Of a stretch of 25,497 nucleotides of DNA, positions 23,630-25,497 are shown in pieces. Position 1 is the stretch's first letter; each line of letters begins with the position of its first letter. The stretch is from NCBI GenBank assembly GCA_002715465.1, contig PAYY01000036.1, positions 1 to 25,497 of the forward strand, given 5' to 3'. Under the pieces are notes generated by a model. It worked only from the letters and a program-made list of their open reading frames with translations, was not told the DNA's origin and did not search any database. This stretch comes from Fidelibacterota bacterium. GTDB lineage: Bacteria > Marinisomatota > Marinisomatia > Marinisomatales > S15-B10. The position numbers and the translations under genes are program-made.

Positions 23630-24793
23630 ATGGCGATAACGGTATCAAAAGACGGTTTATATTTTCCCTCTGGTACTAACAATATCAAGTGGAGTCAACT
23701 TCGTGATACTTTTAAGAGAAATGCTCCTAGTGAACCTCAAGAGCAGGGTTCTCTTGGTACTATTATTAGTGGTCCTATAAGTGCTTCAGATTTATTAAGG
23801 GAAACTGATAGATCAAATACAAATCCATATGTACCTGACTGTACCGAAAATGCTGATATAGGAAGTTCTACTGATTGGAAAGTATCTCAAATGAGAGATT
23901 CAATTAAGTATTATTGGGTTACTCTTACTGGTACTAATGATAATTTTGACCTTGATGCTAATCCAAATTGGAATTCAAACATAGACAAAACTATTGTAAA
24001 GAGAATTTATATTGAAGGAGATTGTGGAACAGATTGGTATCTTGGTAATGCTGCTCGTCTTAGTGTAAGATCATGCAATTTTACCATTGATGTTGAAAGT
24101 GGTGGATCTATACTTGCTGCTGGAGGTACAGGAGGTAATCCTAATGGTGGAAATGGTGGAAATGCCTTACAAATTGATAATCATGCCCATGAAAATGTTA
24201 GAGTATGGGTAAGAAGTGGTGGTCAGATTTATGGTGGTGGTGGAGGAGGTGGAAAAGGTAATACTGGTGGTACTGGATGTAGTGGAACTTGTTGGGATTA
24301 TGAATATAAGACTGTAGGTAGTGGTTGTAACTACTGTGGAGACTGTGGATCAGGATGGGAAAGATATGGTGGATGTGCACAAGGTGGTTTATGTAATTGT
24401 TTCTCAAGTTGGGGTTGGACCAGTTGTAGTGGTAGGTATCGATCTGACGCACAATGTCGTAGGAAAGTATATACTACCATAGCAGGTGGTTCAGGAGGTG
24501 CTGGAGGTAATGGTGGACCTGGAAGAGGACATAATTATGGTGGTTCATTAGGTGGTGCTTCTGGTTCTGCTGGAGCAGGATGGGGAGGATGTAGTGGATA
24601 TGATGGAACTGGATCTAATGGTTGTCAAGGTGATACGGGACAAACTGGAGGCAATGGTGGAGATTGGGGTCAGAATGGTTCTCCTGGTGGATTGGGAAAT
24701 GGTGGTAATGCTGGAAGAGCAATAGCAGGTGGTTCTTATTCAGTAGTTGGAACTATTAATAGTAACACTATTAAAGGATTGTATAATCCGTAG
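23630..24793 (+). CDS. Glycine- and cysteine-rich tail-fibre adhesin
   Basis: Residues 1-160 are a beta-rich attachment part with KWSQLRDTFKR, a typical opening of gly-rich adhesins. From about 160 on the protein is dominated by Gly-Gly-x and Gly-Asn repeats (for example GGTGGNPNGGNGGN and GGSGGAGGNGGPGRG), the pattern of polyglycine-II receptor-binding domains such as phage S16 gp38. A separate insertion at 217-276 holds ten of the fifteen Cys and several Trp/Tyr. The end has GGNAGRAIAGGSYSVVGTIN, a known closing form of gly-rich tail proteins. It follows the halogenase after 18 nt. It probably sits at the tip of a fibre and contacts the host surface. The Cys cluster could form disulfides or bind metal. 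Confidence 0.75.
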   Translation: MAITVSKDGLYFPSGTNNIKWSQLRDTFKRNAPSEPQEQGSLGTIISGPISASDLLRETDRSNTNPYVPDCTENADIGSSTDWKVSQMRDSIKYYWVTLTGTNDNFDLDANPNWNSNIDKTIVKRIYIEGDCGTDWYLGNAARLSVRSCNFTIDVESGGSILAAGGTGGNPNGGNGGNALQIDNHAHENVRVWVRSGGQIYGGGGGGGKGNTGGTGCSGTCWDYEYKTVGSGCNYCGDCGSGWERYGGCAQGGLCNCFSSWGWTSCSGRYRSDAQCRRKVYTTIAGGSGGAGGNGGPGRGHNYGGSLGGASGSAGAGWGGCSGYDGTGSNGCQGDTGQTGGNGGDWGQNGSPGGLGNGGNAGRAIAGGSYSVVGTINSNTIKGLYNP

Positions 24794-24817
24794 TATATAA
24801 AACAGAGTGATTTTATT

Positions 24818-25120
24818 ATGCCTAAGTATCCATCATTATCAAAACAAAGTAGAAATGTAATAAGGTCTTTGAAGTTTGGTATATACCGTCAAGGAACAAG
24901 AGCGATTTCGATATTTGATTCAGACGCAAGAGAGCAACTAAGAGCAATATCAACTGATGAAACTTATAATAAAAGAATTGCTATCTGTGTTGAATGTGAT
25001 AAGTATGATGAAGGAGATCATAGATGTCTGGAGTGTGGTTGTTATTTAAATGCTAAAGCAAGATTTGGTCATGAAAGTTGTCCTATAGGTAAATGGGGAC
25101 CTGGTGAATTTAAAGATTGA
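24818..25120 (+). CDS. Zinc-ribbon protein of unknown function, 100 aa
   Basis: The 100-residue protein has a basic N-terminus (KQSRNVIRSLKFG) and a six-Cys cluster: Cys57-x-x-Cys60, Cys70-x-x-Cys73-x-Cys75 and Cys88, with a His in between. The first two pairs fit a zinc ribbon. It ends with CPIGKWGPGEFKD. The family occurs in marine phages, to my recollection without a known role. The upstream gap (24794-24817) contains TATATAAAA, a possible late promoter. The terminator at 25203-25233 follows. Confidence 0.65.
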   Translation: MPKYPSLSKQSRNVIRSLKFGIYRQGTRAISIFDSDAREQLRAISTDETYNKRIAICVECDKYDEGDHRCLECGCYLNAKARFGHESCPIGKWGPGEFKD

Positions 25121-25202
25121 AATTTCATTTCTTATACATATCTTTGTATGGTTTGTACGGGATATTCTAGAGTGCCTTAAAGACCCGTTTGGAAAAACCA
25201 AT

Positions 25203-25233
25203 AAAAAGAGGGAACTCACGACCCTCTTTTTTT
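25203..25233. terminator. Bidirectional rho-independent terminator
   Basis: GAGGG (25208-25212) and CCCTC (25222-25226) form the core, extended by A5 on the left and T7 on the right, with the loop AACTCACGA. Both strands end in a T run, so it can stop transcription from either side. It ends the fibre/zinc-ribbon unit. Confidence 0.85.
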
Positions 25234-25335
25234 GTGCTATAATATAGCATTAGGATCGCTTCTATTGGGTGTAACACACTATTCAGTACAATTCGTAAAC
25301 TGTCACAAACAAGCACCATAGAGCAGTAAATAGGG

Positions 25336-25341
25336 TATAAT
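25336..25341 (+). promoter_or_regulatory. -10 box TATAAT of a possible promoter
   Basis: TATAAT is preceded by no recognisable -35 at 16-18 bp. The predicted start would be near 25348, at the beginning of the G-rich structured segment. A second TATAAT (25238-25243) sits in a TGCTAT-AAT-ATAGCA palindrome just after the terminator and also lacks a -35. Confidence 0.35.
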
Positions 25342-25349
25342 ACATGTAT

Positions 25350-25456
25350 GGAAGGGATATGTGGTTCCTATGCCCCGATTAAGTTTGGGGGTTCAGGTGT
25401 AAGCGATTCCCATAGGGGAAATTTGGGCAGCATGGGTGAAACCCAGATCATTGCCC
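25350..25456 (+). ncRNA. Candidate structured RNA, family unknown
   Basis: This segment has no credible ORF and a higher GC content than its surroundings. Three or four stems can be drawn: TTCCTATG (25365-25372) with CATAGGGG (25411-25418, two G-U); CCCC (25373-25376) with GGGG (25387-25390); GGGCAG (25425-25430) with TTGCCC (25451-25456, one G-U); and a perfect hairpin TGGGT-GAA-ACCCA (25433-25445). TTCC at 25365-25368 could instead pair with GGAA at 25350-25353. It could be a small RNA, a leader or a riboswitch of the next gene. I do not recognise an Rfam class. Confidence 0.4.
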
Positions 25457-25497
25457 CGTTCTCTCAAACAAGAAGCAAGGACATGATGAAAGATTAA

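Larger units (their letters stand above)
25121..25497. other. Non-coding tail of the window
   Basis: No credible gene is visible in these 377 bases. The segment holds a weak stem (ACGGG 25157-25161 with CCCGT 25184-25188), the terminator, two TATAAT boxes and the structured segment. The last bases contain ATGATGAAAGATTAA, which stops after four codons and is not the start of a gene in that frame. Confidence 0.7.

Noticed and set aside
24198..24452. Minus-strand frame with many His and Tyr inside the adhesin
   Set aside because: It is the antisense shadow of Gly-rich codons; no start context or protein-like pattern.
25350..25456. Structured segment as a tRNA or group I intron
   Set aside because: No cloverleaf with an anticodon arm can be drawn, and the conserved intron core elements are not visible in order.
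25478..25497. ATGATGAAAGATTAA as the start of the next gene
   Set aside because: The frame stops after four codons.
1..25497. CRISPR array, insertion sequence, integrase or attachment site
   Set aside because: No regularly spaced direct repeats, transposase motifs or integrase were seen; the only tandem repeat is inside a fibre gene.

Overview
The window is a stretch of the structural-gene region of a T4-like marine myovirus, most likely a cyanophage infecting Prochlorococcus or Synechococcus. The evidence is the AT-rich composition, the cyanophage-style gp32 (a single-stranded DNA-binding protein without the T4 zinc cysteines), the baseplate genes gp4, gp48, gp53, gp54, gp26, gp27 and gp5, very long pectin-lyase-like and VGIGT-repeat fibres, and a tryptophan-halogenase-like gene in the fibre region. 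A SAR11 T4-like phage cannot be excluded from this window alone. Names with gp numbers are my recognition of families from the protein sequence and gene order, not database results.

Layout. 1-1646 (+): the end of a small membrane protein, an SGNH-hydrolase-like protein, and gp32 behind a perfect consensus sigma-70 promoter. A strong terminator separates gp32 from a convergent block. 1727-4326 (-): gp4, an unknown 116-residue protein, gp48 and gp53. 4327-4363: a divergent regulatory region that is a 10-bp inverted repeat carrying one late-type motif per direction. 4364-13739 (+): the tail core in near T4 order, gp54, gp26, a gp51-position frame reached by a likely -1 frameshift, two tandem tape-measure-like proteins, gp27, a gp5 OB-fold protein without lysozyme, an unknown 574-residue structural protein, a gp5 needle-like protein, and a short fibre or tip protein. 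13736-14121: a second consensus promoter drives two tiny genes, one of them only 49 codons. 14185-24793: a fibre region with an 1814-residue fibre ending in a self-cleaving S74 chaperone, a 651-residue repeat fibre, a 2OG-Fe(II)-oxygenase-like protein, a flavin-dependent halogenase, and a glycine/cysteine-rich adhesin. 24818-25120: a zinc-ribbon protein. 25121-25497: a terminator and then a non-coding segment that folds well on paper and has its own -10 box.

How it works together. gp26 plus the frameshifted gp51-like tail probably chaperone the tape-measure proteins, as lambda gpG and gpGT do. gp27, gp5-OB and the needle form the hub; gp53 and gp54/gp48 form the wedge and tube cap. The fibre genes build the receptor-binding apparatus. 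The oxygenase and halogenase sit between two fibre genes and overlap their neighbours or each other, so covalent modification of a fibre protein is an attractive but unproven idea. Late genes are preceded by CTAAATA or NATAAATA motifs; gp32 and the tiny-gene pair use host-type sigma-70 promoters.
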